DNA of 64,000 nt, from the NCBI RefSeq assembly GCF_026627425.1, contig NZ_JAPNLH010000005.1, forward strand, positions 124,001-188,000. Direction: 5' to 3'. The position numbers and the translations under genes are program-made. Shown in pieces: positions 17,332 through 27,460 of the stretch. The DNA comes from Arthrobacter endolithicus (GTDB lineage: Bacteria; Actinomycetota; Actinomycetes; Actinomycetales; Micrococcaceae). The notes under the pieces were generated by a model that was given only the letters and a program-made list of their open reading frames with translations, did no database searches and had not been told where the DNA came from. The first letter of the stretch is position 1. Every line of letters begins with the position of its first letter.

Positions 17332-19575
17332 ATGAAACCGGACACGGCTGGAGCACCGAATACGGCCGCGATTTTGCTCCCCGAGCGCTTTGGCTCTTCC
17401 GAGGTGCAGGCCGCACGGGCAACCGAGGACCGAATTGACATCCCCGAATTCGCCCCGAGCCTGATCCCTGACGGGGACATCACCCCGGAACGTTTCCTGG
17501 ACCGTGAGATAAGCTGGCTCGCCTTCAATGCCCGTGTCCTGGAACTTGCGGAGGATCCGGAGCTGCAACTGCTGGAGCGCGTCAACTTTCTGTCCATCTT
17601 CGCTTCCAATCTGGACGAGTTTTTCATGGTCCGCGTCGCCGGGCTTAAGCGGCGGATCGCGGCCGGCCTCGCCGTGCCCTCGCCAGCCGGCCTGAGCCCG
17701 ATCGAGGTCCTGGAACAGATCAGCGGCGCCGCCCATGAGCTCCATATCCGCCATGCGCGTGTTTTCGCCGATCAGATCCGGCCAGCGCTAGCTGCCGAAA
17801 GCATCCAGTTGGTGCACTGGGCCGAGCTGGATGAGGACGCCAAGGTCCGCTTGAGCATCATGTTCGCGGAAAAAGTCTTCCCGATCCTGACACCGCTAGC
17901 TGTTGATCCGGCGCATCCGTTCCCCTACATTTCCGGCCTCTCGTTGAATCTGGCGTTGGTAGTCCGCAACCCGGTCAGCGCGAAGGAGCTTTTTGCCCGG
18001 CTCAAGGTGCCGGACCAGCTCCCGCGGCTCATTTCCGTGGACGGACCTCGGGCCGGGACGGTGCCAGGGCGGCAGGCGCGGTTCATCCCCCTCGAAGAGG
18101 TCATTTCCGAACATCTTGACCAGCTCTTCCCGGGCATGGAAGTGCTCGAACACCACACCTTCCGGGTCACCCGCAACGAGGACCTTGAGGTTGAAGAGGA
18201 CGACGCGGAAAACCTGTTGCAGGCGCTGGAGAAGGAACTGCTGCGCCGCCGCTTTGGGCCGCCGGTCCGTCTGGAAGTGGCCACGGACATCAATCCCAAC
18301 GTCAAGGCATTGCTGGTACGCGAGCTCGACGTTGAGGAATCGGAGGTCTATGCACTTCCGGCACCGCTGGACCTGCGTGGCCTCTCCGTGATCGGAGGTA
18401 TTGACCGCCCCGATCTGCGTTACCCCAAAAACGTGGCACACACCTCCCGCTATCTTAATGAATCCGAAACGGCCAAGGCGGCGAATGTCTTTGCGGCTAT
18501 GCGCCGGCGTGACATTCTGCTGCATCATCCCTACGATTCCTTCTCCACCTCGGTACAGGCCTTTTTGGAGCAGGCGGCCGCGGACCCCAAGGTCCAGGCC
18601 ATCAAGCAGACCCTTTACCGTACTTCCGGCGACTCCCCCATCGTCGATGCTTTGGTGGACGCGGCGGAGGCCGGAAAACAGGTCCTGGCGCTGGTGGAAA
18701 TCAAGGCGCGCTTTGACGAGCAGGCCAACATTTCCTGGGCGCGCAAGCTCGAACAGGCCGGCGTCCATGTGGTGTATGGGATCGTGGGCCTGAAAACCCA
18801 CTGCAAGCTGTCCCTAGTGGTACGTCAGGAGCTCGACGGACTGCGGCGGTACTGCCATATTGGCACCGGCAACTACCACCCGCGCACCGCACGCTACTAC
18901 GAAGACCTGGGTCTGCTGACGGCCGACAACCAGGTGGGTGAAGATCTGACGAAGCTTTTCAACCAGCTCTCCGGCTATGCTCCGAAATCCACGTTTAAGC
19001 GTCTGCTGGTGGCACCACGATCCGTGCGGTCCGGTCTGATCGACCGGATCGAACGCGAGATCACTAACAAAAAGGCGGGGCTGCCCGCGAAGGTGCAGAT
19101 CAAAGTGAACTCAATAGTGGACGAGGCCATCATCGATTCGCTGTACCGGGCGTCACAGGCCGGGGTTCAGGTGGACGTCATCGTCCGCGGCATCTGTTCG
19201 TTGCGTCCGGGGGTTCCGGGCCTGAGTGAGAACATCACTGTTCGCTCCATCCTGGGCCGGTTCCTGGAGCATTCCCGTGTGTTTACCTTCGCCAACGCCG
19301 GGGACCCGGTGGTCTACATCGGCTCAGCGGACATGATGCACCGCAATCTGGACCGCCGGGTGGAGGCGCTTGTCCAGCTGCGCAACCCCGAAGACATAAA
19401 TTATGTCCTCACGCTGCTGGACCGCTATGTGGATCCCGGAACATCCAGTTGGCACCTGGATGATGAGGGACTCTGGACCCGTTTCCATCTGGACGACTCC
19501 GGCCAACCGCTCTCCGATGTGCAGGCGTGGCTGCTGGCCAGCAGATCCCGCCCGCGATCCGCCAACCGACGCTAA
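17332..19575 (+). CDS. ppk1: Polyphosphate kinase 1
   Basis: Reversibly transfers the gamma-phosphate of ATP onto polyphosphate. The protein has 747 residues. N-terminal and head domains include [17 protein letters not shown] and [12 protein letters not shown]. The catalytic C-terminal part has the two family histidines in KTHCKL and YCHIGTGNY, spaced 19 residues apart as in E. coli His435 and His454. ATG 17332 follows AGGGGAGAAATA; an in-frame GTG at 17293 is weaker. mutT1 starts two to five bases after its stop, so the two are almost certainly cotranscribed. Confidence 0.96.
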   Translation: MKPDTAGAPNTAAILLPERFGSSEVQAARATEDRIDIPEFAPSLIPDGDITPERFLDREISWLAFNARVLELAEDPELQLLERVNFLSIFASNLDEFFMVRVAGLKRRIAAGLAVPSPAGLSPIEVLEQISGAAHELHIRHARVFADQIRPALAAESIQLVHWAELDEDAKVRLSIMFAEKVFPILTPLAVDPAHPFPYISGLSLNLALVVRNPVSAKELFARLKVPDQLPRLISVDGPRAGTVPGRQARFIPLEEVISEHLDQLFPGMEVLEHHTFRVTRNEDLEVEEDDAENLLQALEKELLRRRFGPPVRLEVATDINPNVKALLVRELDVEESEVYALPAPLDLRGLSVIGGIDRPDLRYPKNVAHTSRYLNESETAKAANVFAAMRRRDILLHHPYDSFSTSVQAFLEQAAADPKVQAIKQTLYRTSGDSPIVDALVDAAEAGKQVLALVEIKARFDEQANISWARKLEQAGVHVVYGIVGLKTHCKLSLVVRQELDGLRRYCHIGTGNYHPRTARYYEDLGLLTADNQVGEDLTKLFNQLSGYAPKSTFKRLLVAPRSVRSGLIDRIEREITNKKAGLPAKVQIKVNSIVDEAIIDSLYRASQAGVQVDVIVRGICSLRPGVPGLSENITVRSILGRFLEHSRVFTFANAGDPVVYIGSADMMHRNLDRRVEALVQLRNPEDINYVLTLLDRYVDPGTSSWHLDDEGLWTRFHLDDSGQPLSDVQAWLLASRSRPRSANRR

Positions 19576-19579
19576 CGTG

Positions 19580-20602
19580 ATGAAAAACCGCACTTCGAAC
19601 GCGGGCGGCACCACAGCGGGCGGCACCACAGCGGGCGACGGCGGCGTTCCATCCGGCGGCGTTCCATCCGGCGGCGACCGGGAGTTTGCCGTCCGGGCCG
19701 CCGGAGCCCTCTGCTGGCGGATACAAAAGCAGCTCCTCGAGGTGCTGCTGATCCACCGGCCCCGCTACGACGACTGGTCGTGGCCGAAGGGAAAGCTCGA
19801 CGACGGCGAGACGATGCCCGAATGTGCTGTCCGCGAAGTCTGTGAGGAGGTGGGCCTGCACATCCGGCTTGGCATACCGCTGCCGCGCGCCGTCTACCAG
19901 GTTAATTCCGGTCTGAAGGAAGTACAGTACTGGGCCAGCCATGTTCCCGACGCGAATCCGGCCCCGGATGGCAACGAAGTGGACAGCTTCCTGTGGTGCT
20001 CGCCACAGCGTGCCAAGGAACTGCTGACCAACCCCACGGACATCCTGCCTCTGGAAGCCTTGGTCAGCGCACACGACCAAGCCGAGCTGGAAACCTGGCC
20101 GTTGCTGGTGGTGCGCCATGCCAAGGCCAAACCCCGCTCCGCGTGGACCCTGGCGGAAGGTGACCGTCCGTTGGCGGCGACGGGAGTTCGCCAGGCGCTG
20201 GCCTTGAGCCGGCTACTCATGGCTTGGCGGCCGGACCGGGTGGCGACGAGCCCATGGCTGCGGTGCGTGGCCACTATGTCCCCCTACGTCCAGGCGACCA
20301 ACACCAAGGTCAAGGTCTATGCGTCCCTGACCGAGGCCAAACATTCGCGCCAGCCGGACAAGACGGCCGCCGTCGTCGAACGCCTCTTCGACAAGGCTCG
20401 TCCGGTGGCCCTCTGCACCCACCGGCCAGCCTTGCCGACCGTTTTGGCAAAGCTGGCCGGCCACATGCCCGCCGGGCTGGCCGCTGCCCTGCCGACGTCG
20501 GACCCATTTTTAGCACCGGGCGAGGTCATTATCTGCCAGGTCAGCGGCAGGGAGCAGCCGCGGGTTGTTTCCGTGGAGCGGTACAAGCCGTTCGAGGACT
20601 AG
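19580..20602 (+). CDS. mutT1: MutT1-like Nudix hydrolase fused to a histidine phosphatase domain
   Basis: Cleans oxidised nucleotides (8-oxo-(d)GTP) and may hydrolyse diadenosine polyphosphates. The protein has 340 residues. The N-terminal Nudix box is complete, from GKLDDGETMPECAV to REVCEEVGL; the C-terminal half is a SixA-like phosphatase with the LLVVRHAKAK motif. This two-domain layout beside ppk matches mycobacterial MutT1. Start is ATG 19580, or GTG 19577 just before it. The first 30 residues are Gly/Thr/Ser-rich because of two 15-bp tandem duplications. Confidence 0.9.
   Translation: MKNRTSNAGGTTAGGTTAGDGGVPSGGVPSGGDREFAVRAAGALCWRIQKQLLEVLLIHRPRYDDWSWPKGKLDDGETMPECAVREVCEEVGLHIRLGIPLPRAVYQVNSGLKEVQYWASHVPDANPAPDGNEVDSFLWCSPQRAKELLTNPTDILPLEALVSAHDQAELETWPLLVVRHAKAKPRSAWTLAEGDRPLAATGVRQALALSRLLMAWRPDRVATSPWLRCVATMSPYVQATNTKVKVYASLTEAKHSRQPDKTAAVVERLFDKARPVALCTHRPALPTVLAKLAGHMPAGLAAALPTSDPFLAPGEVIICQVSGREQPRVVSVERYKPFED
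19601..19669. repeat. Two 15-bp tandem duplications in the mutT1 N-terminus
   Basis: GCGGGCGGCACCACA is repeated at 19601-19615 and 19616-19630, and GGCGGCGTTCCATCC at 19640-19654 and 19655-19669. Both are exact copies in frame (5 codons each), so they lengthen a flexible Gly-rich leader without breaking the gene. Confidence 0.85.
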
Positions 20603-20629
20603 GCGCCAACACCCGGTAGACTAACGCAC

Positions 20630-21451
20630 GTGGTAATTCCTACCCCCTATGAAGACCTGCTCCGTGATGTAATGGTCCACGGCGCCGCCAAAGCGGACCG
20701 CACCGGCACCGGCACGCGCAGTGTCTTCGGCCGCCAGCTGCGCTTCGATCTGCGCGAAGGCTTCCCGCTGATCACCACCAAGCGCGTGCACTTCAGGTCC
20801 GTCGTCTTGGAGCTGCTGTGGTTCCTGCGCGGCGATTCCAACGTCAAGTGGCTGCAGGACCGCGGAGCTAAAATCTGGAACGAATGGGCGGACGACGACG
20901 GCGAGTTGGGACCGGTCTATGGCGTCCAGTGGCGCTCCTGGCCAACCCCGGACGGCGGCCACATCGACCAGATCGCTGAGCTGATCGAGGGGCTGAAGAG
21001 CGATCCCGATTCCCGCCGGCACATCGTCAGCGCCTGGAACGTGGCCGAGTTGCAGAATATGGCGCTTCCGCCATGCCATGCGTTTTTCCAGTTCTATGTC
21101 CAGCCCGGGCTCGACGGAGCCCCCGGCAGACTCAGTTGTCAGTTGTACCAGCGCAGCGCGGATACCTTTTTAGGGGTTCCGTTCAACATTGCCTCCTACG
21201 CCCTGCTGACCCTGATGGTGGCGCAACAGACGGGCCTGGAGCCTGGCGAGTTCATCTGGACCGGGGGCGATGTGCATATCTACAATGACCACGTCGACCA
21301 GGTCACCGAGCAGCTGGGCCGCGAGCCGTATCCTGCTCCGCAGCTGCGGATCAGGCGCCGTCCGGACTCGATTTTCGATTATGAACTTGAAGATTTTGAG
21401 CTAATAAATTACCAGCACCATGCCGCTATCAAGGCTCCGATCGCGGTATGA
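20630..21451 (+). CDS. thyA: Thymidylate synthase (ThyA)
   Basis: Makes dTMP from dUMP using methylenetetrahydrofolate. The protein has 273 residues from a GTG start. Motifs are [12 protein letters not shown], the folate/dUMP segment [19 protein letters not shown], the nucleophile Cys149 in [13 protein letters not shown], and [20 protein letters not shown]. It overlaps the dihydrofolate reductase gene by four bases, an obvious functional pair because ThyA produces the dihydrofolate that the reductase recycles. Confidence 0.97.
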   Translation: MVIPTPYEDLLRDVMVHGAAKADRTGTGTRSVFGRQLRFDLREGFPLITTKRVHFRSVVLELLWFLRGDSNVKWLQDRGAKIWNEWADDDGELGPVYGVQWRSWPTPDGGHIDQIAELIEGLKSDPDSRRHIVSAWNVAELQNMALPPCHAFFQFYVQPGLDGAPGRLSCQLYQRSADTFLGVPFNIASYALLTLMVAQQTGLEPGEFIWTGGDVHIYNDHVDQVTEQLGREPYPAPQLRIRRRPDSIFDYELEDFELINYQHHAAIKAPIAV

Positions 21452-22119
21452 ATCCCGGCCGTTTCCGCACCGGTGGACCTATCCCCGCTGACGACAGTCA
21501 AGGTACCGGGGTCAGTGTCACCGACCCCACCGCCACCGAGACTGAGGCGCTCGAGCTCTACCGTTTCACCGAGCCGATTGTTGGGATGATCTGGGCCCAG
21601 ACCCGCCAGGGCGTCATCGGCAAGGGCGGCGGCATGCCGTGGCACCTGCCCGAAGACATGGCCCACTTCAAACGCGTCACCACCGGTCACCCCGTTGTTA
21701 TGGGCCGGCGCACCTGGGAATCCTTTCCGCCAAGGTTCCGTCCGCTGCCGGAGCGGACGAATATCGTGATCACCGGGCAGCAGGACTGGGCCGGCACGCC
21801 GGAAGCCTCGGGCGCCGTCGTCGTCCATTCCCTGGAAGACGCCCTCGTGGAGGCGCAGTTCAGCCCCGGCGGCAACGAGGTCTGGATCATCGGTGGCGGC
21901 AAGGTGTACGCGCAGGCGCTCGAGCATGCCAACGTCGCGGCGATTACCGTGATCGATTCCGATACCGAGGGTGACACCGGCGCACCCCAGCTTGGACCGG
22001 ACTGGACCTTCCGCGGCGGGTCCCCGGTGGAAGGCTGGCATACCGGGAAAAACGGGACACGGTACCGTTACACATTGTGGGCAACGGGCAGCTCCGAGTT
22101 CACGTCCGAAGACGTCTGA
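21448..22119 (+). CDS. dfrA: Dihydrofolate reductase
   Basis: Reduces dihydrofolate to tetrahydrofolate with NADPH. The protein is 223 residues; the enzyme core starts about residue 43 with [28 protein letters not shown] and continues with [12 protein letters not shown] and [14 protein letters not shown]. The first 40 residues are extra to the usual 160-residue enzyme and look disordered. The ATG overlaps the thyA stop (ATGA), which supports this start through coupling, although an internal start cannot be excluded. Confidence 0.94.
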   Translation: MNPGRFRTGGPIPADDSQGTGVSVTDPTATETEALELYRFTEPIVGMIWAQTRQGVIGKGGGMPWHLPEDMAHFKRVTTGHPVVMGRRTWESFPPRFRPLPERTNIVITGQQDWAGTPEASGAVVVHSLEDALVEAQFSPGGNEVWIIGGGKVYAQALEHANVAAITVIDSDTEGDTGAPQLGPDWTFRGGSPVEGWHTGKNGTRYRYTLWATGSSEFTSEDV

Positions 22120-22234
22120 GGGCTCCGCGGTAGGCCTTGACACCCACCACCTCAGTTGGAAAAGTGCCAAGTAGTGGCTGCGGCGTGACGTAACGAAGAC
22201 GTCGGAGCCACTGTTGCTCGTCTAAACTGAGGTC

Positions 22235-23356
22235 ATGACGCAAAGTGTAGGTTTCATCGGATGGCGCGGCATGGTTGGCTCCGTTCTGATGCAGCGCATG
22301 CAGGACGAGGGAGATTTTGCCGCTCTTGACCCCGTATTTTTCTCCACCTCCAACGCCGGCGGCCCTGCTCCAGCGTTCGCGGACGGCGCAGGGCCGCTGG
22401 AGGACGCCTACGATACGCAGACCCTGGCCAAATTGCCGATCATCGTCACGGCCCAGGGCGGCGACTACACCTCTGACGTCCACTCGCGGCTGCGCGCGGC
22501 CGGCTGGGATGGACTGTGGATCGACGCCGCCTCGACGCTGCGGATGCAGGACGATTCGATTGTTGTCCTTGATCCGGTCAACCGGGAGGCCATCGATACG
22601 GGGCTGGCCGGTGGCGTCCGCGACTTCATTGGCGGGAACTGCACCGTTTCGTGCATGTTGATGGGCCTTGGCGGCCTTTTCCGTAACGGCTTGGTTCAGT
22701 GGGGCACCTCGATGACGTACCAGGCCGCTTCCGGTGGGGGCGCCCGGCATATGCGTGAGCTGCTGAACCAGTTCGGTGCCCTGCAGGGGGCTGTGGCGTC
22801 AGAGCTGCAGAACTCCTCGTCCGCGATCTTGGACATTGACCGTGCGGTGCTGGCCGAGCAGCAGAACCCGCAGCTGGATTCTTCCCAATTCGGCGTCCCG
22901 CTGGCCGGATCGCTGATCCCCTGGATTGATGCGGATATGGGCAATGGGCAGTCCAAAGAGGAATGGAAGAACGGCGCGGAAACCAACAAGATCCTGGGTA
23001 CCACCGCTGCGAACCGGGTCCTGATGGACGGACTTTGCGTCAGGATTGGCGCCATGCGCTCGCATTCCCAGGCTCTGACTCTGAAGCTGCGCGAGGACCT
23101 TTCGGTATCCGAAATTGAGTCCCTGATCGACGCCGACAATCAGTGGGTCAAGGTCATTCCCAACACCAAGGAAGCGTCCATGCACGGACTCACCCCGGTG
23201 GCTGCTTCCGGAACGCTGGACATCCCGGTGGGGCGCATCCGGAAGTTGGAGATGGGTCCGGAATACATCAGTGCGTTCACCGTTGGCGATCAGCTCCTCT
23301 GGGGGGCCGCCGAGCCGTTGCGCCGCATGCTGAACATCGCCACCGGAAACCTTTAG
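22235..23356 (+). CDS. asd: Aspartate-semialdehyde dehydrogenase, E. coli-like type
   Basis: Reduces aspartyl phosphate to aspartate semialdehyde for lysine/diaminopimelate, threonine and methionine synthesis. The protein has 373 residues, and very long stretches agree with E. coli Asd as I remember it: [18 protein letters not shown] at the start, GGNCTVS with the nucleophile Cys136, [31 protein letters not shown] and [20 protein letters not shown] at the end. This is the Gram-negative type rather than the shorter Gram-positive type. The stop overlaps the stop of the convergent gene. Confidence 0.95.
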   Translation: MTQSVGFIGWRGMVGSVLMQRMQDEGDFAALDPVFFSTSNAGGPAPAFADGAGPLEDAYDTQTLAKLPIIVTAQGGDYTSDVHSRLRAAGWDGLWIDAASTLRMQDDSIVVLDPVNREAIDTGLAGGVRDFIGGNCTVSCMLMGLGGLFRNGLVQWGTSMTYQAASGGGARHMRELLNQFGALQGAVASELQNSSSAILDIDRAVLAEQQNPQLDSSQFGVPLAGSLIPWIDADMGNGQSKEEWKNGAETNKILGTTAANRVLMDGLCVRIGAMRSHSQALTLKLREDLSVSEIESLIDADNQWVKVIPNTKEASMHGLTPVAASGTLDIPVGRIRKLEMGPEYISAFTVGDQLLWGAAEPLRRMLNIATGNL

Positions 23357-24597
23357 CCCGCGGCAAGCGCTACGTTGCCCGGATCATCCTCCGCGCCACT
23401 GCTGCCCGCCGGGGCGAGAAAGCGGGCGTAGCCGGCGGTGGCTTTGGCGTAGGCCCGCTGCTGGGCAGGCGAGAGGTCATGGAACAGGGCGGTCTCGACG
23501 ACAGCGGGCCGGCTTGAGCTCCCGCTCGGGTGCCTGATCCTGCGCCACGTTCCCGCCACCGTGCCGCCGGTGACAACGGTTGGTTTGAACATCCCGTTAT
23601 TGCCCGGCACGATGAGCGGAGCATGCTCCGCACCCAGAGCCGCGCTACGGTCCTTGTACCCCAGCAGGAACTCGTCAAAGCCCGGTAAGAGCAGCACCGA
23701 GCGCGTTCCCGGAAGCTCCCGTCCGGGCCGCAGATCCCGTCCGGTGATCAGATCCGCCGTTTCCCGTGACATCCAGTACTGAGATCCATCCACGTCCATG
23801 GGCAGGAGCTGATGCTTGACCGTGTTCAGGCCTTCCGTGGCATCCTTGACCGTGAGCTTAGTCCACCAGCAAAAGTCCTTCACAGTGGCGGGACCATGGC
23901 TGTTGAAATACCGCAATACCAGTTCGGCCAGCCCTTCGTCCCGCTCCAGCACACGCGGATGACGTATCCAATTCTCCAGCAGCACGAACTTCTGCGTGTT
24001 GCCATCCCTTGGACCCTGCACCAACGTGCCGGTCAGGCTCAGCAGCAACAGCAGGTGAATGCCGCGCTGGTTTTCTGTCGGTTGGCCTGCGCGCCGAAAC
24101 GCTGCGAAGATTTCGTCTCGGGAAGCGGACGTGGCAGGAATATCGGTGGCCGCGGACACGCAGCCCGGGGAGGCTTCGCTGGCCGGGAGCAGTTCAAACG
24201 CGGCGTTGCGCGCGGTCTCGATATCCGCCGTCGTAATTTCCAATTGACGGTGCCGCCCGGCCATCCCGGCAATCATCCGCTCTGAGGTCAGGGCCAGAAT
24301 CCAGCCAAGGTCCTCCGCCGCACTCAAATGCAGGGTCCCCCGCATCGGCCACGAACGGACAATGTCGCCGGAGTCCAGCGCGGCCCGGACATCCCTCAAA
24401 GTTGATCCGGGGACCCGCAGCCCTACGGACCAAAGAGCTCCGGGGAGATCCTGTCCCTGCATGGCCGTCATCCAGCGCACCGCATCGAGCGGCGTACCAA
24501 AGGAACTGCCCACCAGGCGTTGGCCGGAGAGCCTGAGCCTGGCGAGCACGGCCGGCGGCACCCGCCGCGTTGGACCTTGCGTCATCTGTTGCATCAT
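23353..24597 (-). CDS. Winged-helix DNA-binding protein (HTH_42 / AlkZ-like)
   Basis: About 414 residues from ATG 24597. The pattern [21 protein letters not shown] near the N-terminus, [20 protein letters not shown], and [17 protein letters not shown] near the C-terminus fit the HTH_42 family, whose studied members (AlkZ, YcaQ) are DNA glycosylases that act on crosslinks or bulky adducts. The QxQ-type signature of AlkZ appears here as MQGQD. No clear ribosome site marks the start; three ATGs lie within 13 bases, and the frame is open to 24750. It converges on asd with overlapping stop codons. Confidence 0.82.
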   Translation of the reverse strand: MMQQMTQGPTRRVPPAVLARLRLSGQRLVGSSFGTPLDAVRWMTAMQGQDLPGALWSVGLRVPGSTLRDVRAALDSGDIVRSWPMRGTLHLSAAEDLGWILALTSERMIAGMAGRHRQLEITTADIETARNAAFELLPASEASPGCVSAATDIPATSASRDEIFAAFRRAGQPTENQRGIHLLLLLSLTGTLVQGPRDGNTQKFVLLENWIRHPRVLERDEGLAELVLRYFNSHGPATVKDFCWWTKLTVKDATEGLNTVKHQLLPMDVDGSQYWMSRETADLITGRDLRPGRELPGTRSVLLLPGFDEFLLGYKDRSAALGAEHAPLIVPGNNGMFKPTVVTGGTVAGTWRRIRHPSGSSSRPAVVETALFHDLSPAQQRAYAKATAGYARFLAPAGSSGAEDDPGNVALAAG

Positions 24598-24619
24598 AGC
24601 CCGGGCCGCGTAAACACGA

Positions 24620-24680
24620 ATCTGAGGTGCCCGGCGACGGGGCCGTTGGGGGGAACGGCCGCATAGCGGGCACCTCAGAT
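24620..24680. terminator. Nested perfect palindrome, probable terminator of the desaturase gene
   Basis: Outer arms ATCTGAGGTGCCCG (24620-24633) and CGGGCACCTCAGAT (24667-24680) are a perfect 14-bp inverted repeat. Inside the 33-base spacer is a second hairpin, GGCCGTT / AACGGCC. It lies 33 bases after the desaturase stop and 22 bases before the start of the winged-helix gene, all on the minus strand. The T-run lies before, not after, the stem on the minus strand, so an operator or processing role is also possible. Confidence 0.6.
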
Positions 24681-24713
24681 GTAAAAAGCGGGACGCCTGG
24701 TAGCGGTGCTGTG

Positions 24714-25817
24714 CTAGCGGGCGGAGCGCATATTCGCGGTGATCGGGCACTCGAACGGATCACGCTGGCCCAGGCCCACCCGGTTCAGGTACTTCATCAC
24801 GATCATGTAGGACTGCCCCAATGTGGTTTCCGTGTATTTGATGTTGCGCTCGGCGCAGTACTGCCGGACCATCGGCTGCACCAGCTTCAGATTCTTGGAG
24901 GACATGGTGGGGAAGAGGTGATGCTCAATCTGGTAATTCAGGCCACCCATGCCCTTGTCGACCCACCAGCCGCCGGAAATGTTGCGGCTCATCAGCGTCT
25001 GGCGGCGCATGAAGTCAATCTTGACGTCCTTGGGAACCAGCGGCATTCCCTTGTGGTTTGGCGCAAAGGCGCCGCCGAAATAGACTCCGAAGGTGGCCAG
25101 ATGCACCACCATGAAGGCCAGGGCGATCCAGGGTCCCATTACGAAGAACGCGGCAACCGGCACCCCGAGCAGCCGAACGGCCAAAAGTGCGATTTCGGCC
25201 TTGCGGGCCGGCACTATTTCGTTTTTGTTGAACACCCGGCGGATGGCCGAGATATGCAGGTCCAAGGCCACCAGCGTCAGCAGCGGGAAAAAGAACGAGC
25301 CCTGATGGGCAGCAAACCATTTGCCGAAGCCCTTGCGCTGGCCCGCATCTTCCGGATTGAAGATCACGGCCCCGGTGGCGATGTCATCGTCTTTGCCGAT
25401 CTTGTTCGGATTCGCGTGATGCTTGCCGTGCTTGTTCATCCACCAGCCGTAGCTGAGTCCGACAAAAAGATTCCCGACGATCCGTCCGGTCCATTCGTTT
25501 TTCTTGGCTGAGGCGAAGATCTGGCGGTGCGCGGCGTCGTGGGCCAGGAAGCCCGCCTGTCCCAACAGGAAGGAGAAGATAACAGCGGTCAGCAGTTGCC
25601 ACCAGCTCTGCCCCAGCAGCACAAACATCACGCCCGTGGCGGCGAAGGCCAGACCAAGGCGGATCATCCGCCATGTATACCAGGAGATGTCACGCTTCAT
25701 CAGACCTGCGGCACGGACCTCCTCGGCCAACGCAATGAAGTCAGTGACATGGCGGTCCCGTGCCGGCCGGGCGGCCCGCGGGGACCGTGCCGGACTCTCA
25801 ATGGTGGCAGATGACAT
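24714..25817 (-). CDS. Membrane fatty-acid desaturase (acyl-CoA type)
   Basis: Di-iron enzyme that introduces a double bond into membrane fatty acyl chains. The protein has 367 residues with the three histidine boxes HDAAH (93-97), HGKHH (130-134) and QIEHH in the C-terminal third, and four or more hydrophobic spans. The NYQIEHHLFPTMSSKNL segment is typical of linoleoyl-CoA/DesA3-like enzymes. It follows murB on the same strand across a 123-base gap that contains a hairpin, and is probably transcribed from its own promoter there. Confidence 0.92.
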   Translation of the reverse strand: MSSATIESPARSPRAARPARDRHVTDFIALAEEVRAAGLMKRDISWYTWRMIRLGLAFAATGVMFVLLGQSWWQLLTAVIFSFLLGQAGFLAHDAAHRQIFASAKKNEWTGRIVGNLFVGLSYGWWMNKHGKHHANPNKIGKDDDIATGAVIFNPEDAGQRKGFGKWFAAHQGSFFFPLLTLVALDLHISAIRRVFNKNEIVPARKAEIALLAVRLLGVPVAAFFVMGPWIALAFMVVHLATFGVYFGGAFAPNHKGMPLVPKDVKIDFMRRQTLMSRNISGGWWVDKGMGGLNYQIEHHLFPTMSSKNLKLVQPMVRQYCAERNIKYTETTLGQSYMIVMKYLNRVGLGQRDPFECPITANMRSAR

Positions 25818-25909
25818 GTGAATGACCCTTCAAAGATGGATTTCCTAATCTTTCCTCACACTACAGAGCCGGTACCGGGGTGCACATCACCCGCCGGAAC
25901 CGTCTTGAA

Positions 25910-25927
25910 CCCCTACCACAGTAGGGG
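25910..25927 (-). terminator. Hairpin downstream of murB
   Basis: A 7-bp perfect stem CCCCTAC / GTAGGGG with a 4-base loop, 13 bases after the murB stop on the minus strand and upstream of the desaturase. No long T-run follows. Confidence 0.45.
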
Positions 25928-25940
25928 GTGCAGCCAGGTT

Positions 25941-27020
25941 CTAGAGCGAGCAGCCGATCAACAGCGGCTCGGGCTCCAGCGTAATGCCGAACTTCGCCGC
26001 CACTCCCGACCGGACAGCCCTTGCCACCGCCAGCACGTCCTGCGTCCGGGCAGTCCCGCGGTTGGTGATGGCCAGAGTGTGTTTGGTGGACAGGCCGGCG
26101 CGTCCGTCCGAAACGCTGCCCGGTTCCAGACCGAAACCCTTGGCAAACCCGGCCCGGTCTATCAGCCAGGCGGCGCTGAGCTTCACGAGACCGGCCTCCG
26201 GCACGGGATATTTCGGTGCGTCGGCCGGCAGCCGGCGGGCCACGTCCGCCGAGACCTGGGGATTGGTGAAAAATGATCCCGTTGACCAGGTATCGGGGTC
26301 GTCGGCATCCAGGACCATGCCTTTGCCGGCCCGCAGGGCCAGCACCTCGCGCCGGACGTCCAGCGCATAGGCCCGTTTGCCGACCTCGACACCGAGCACC
26401 CGGGCCAGTTCGGTATACCGGATGGGAGCACTCATCCGGCCCAAGGCCAGCTGAAACTCAACGGCCAGGACGACGTAACGCGGGGATCCCGCCGTCGTAC
26501 TCTGTTTAAGAATGGAATCCCGGTAGCCGAACTTCAGGTCCGTGTGCGCGAACGTTTGGACCGCGTTCTGCAGCCGGTCCCAGACCCGGACAGATGCGAT
26601 GGTCTGGGACACGTCCGCGCCGTAGGCTCCGACATTCTGCACCGGTGTGGCACCGGTGAGCCCCGGGATCCCGGAAAGGGCCTCGAGCCCGCTCCACCCG
26701 TGCAGTATGGCGGCGTGGACCAGCTCGTCAAAATTGTGGCCGGCCTGCACGACGACGGACACACCGCCGCAGCTGTCCTCGGACTCCACCGTGTACCCGC
26801 TGCCCGCAATGCGCAGGACTGTGCCGGGGAAACCGTCATCGGTGATCACCAGATTCGATCCGCCGCCGACGATCAGCAGCGGCTCGCCGCCGTCGTCGGC
26901 TGTGCGGACAGCGTCAATAATTTCCTGCTCCGAAAAGGCCTCGGTCAGCGACCCGGCCGGACCGCCGGTACGAAGTGTCGTCAGCGAGCTCAGAAGTTTC
27001 TGCTCAGTCAAAGATGTCAC
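25941..27020 (-). CDS. murB: UDP-N-acetylenolpyruvoylglucosamine reductase
   Basis: FAD enzyme that makes UDP-N-acetylmuramate for peptidoglycan. The protein has 359 residues from a GTG start. FAD-binding segments are LLIVGGGSNLVI and LEALSGIPGLTGATPVQNVGAYG; the catalytic region has TGSFFTNPQV and SAAWLIDRAGFAKG, and FGYRDSIL is present, all typical of MurB. It follows the two hot-dog dehydratase genes by 20 bases on the same strand and is likely in their operon. Confidence 0.96.
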   Translation of the reverse strand: MTSLTEQKLLSSLTTLRTGGPAGSLTEAFSEQEIIDAVRTADDGGEPLLIVGGGSNLVITDDGFPGTVLRIAGSGYTVESEDSCGGVSVVVQAGHNFDELVHAAILHGWSGLEALSGIPGLTGATPVQNVGAYGADVSQTIASVRVWDRLQNAVQTFAHTDLKFGYRDSILKQSTTAGSPRYVVLAVEFQLALGRMSAPIRYTELARVLGVEVGKRAYALDVRREVLALRAGKGMVLDADDPDTWSTGSFFTNPQVSADVARRLPADAPKYPVPEAGLVKLSAAWLIDRAGFAKGFGLEPGSVSDGRAGLSTKHTLAITNRGTARTQDVLAVARAVRSGVAAKFGITLEPEPLLIGCSL

Positions 27021-27040
27021 GCGTTCAGCCTATCCGCCGC

Positions 27041-27460
27041 TCACGCCACCTTGACGACTGCCTGCGCCTTGACGAGGACTTTTTGGCCGCCGCTGCTCAC
27101 CGTCAGGTCCACCCGAGCGGTCGAATGCTCCGCATCGAGGGCGCCGATAACGCCGACGACGGCGATTTGGGCTCCGCCGTCCGAGTCCGGTACCGGAACG
27201 GGCCGGGTGAACCGGGTCTGGTAGTCCAGCACGGCGCCCGGATCCCCTGCCCAATCCGTCACCAGCTGGATGGCGGCGCCCATGGTGAACATACCGTGCG
27301 CGATCACGCCGGGCAGTTCCACGTCCCGGGCAACCCGGTCGTTGAAGTGAATGGGGTTGAAATCGCCGGAGGCTCCGGCGTAGCGGACCAGGTCCGCTCT
27401 GCTGACACTGATGGTGCGGGAGCCGATTTCCTGCCCAAGAGAAAGTGACGAAAAATTCAT
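27041..27460 (-). CDS. MaoC-like hot-dog dehydratase (HadB-like)
   Basis: A 139-residue single hot-dog domain protein. The active-site signature of (R)-hydratases is seen as YAGASGDFNPIHFND, with the catalytic Asp and His, followed by GVIAHGMFTMG. In mycobacteria HadB pairs with HadA to dehydrate 3-hydroxyacyl-ACP. Because this window shows no mycolate genes, the substrate here is open. Its start lies at the stop of the HadA-like gene (one-base overlap), so the two proteins are probably made in equal amounts and form a dimer. Confidence 0.9.
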   Translation of the reverse strand: MNFSSLSLGQEIGSRTISVSRADLVRYAGASGDFNPIHFNDRVARDVELPGVIAHGMFTMGAAIQLVTDWAGDPGAVLDYQTRFTRPVPVPDSDGGAQIAVVGVIGALDAEHSTARVDLTVSSGGQKVLVKAQAVVKVA

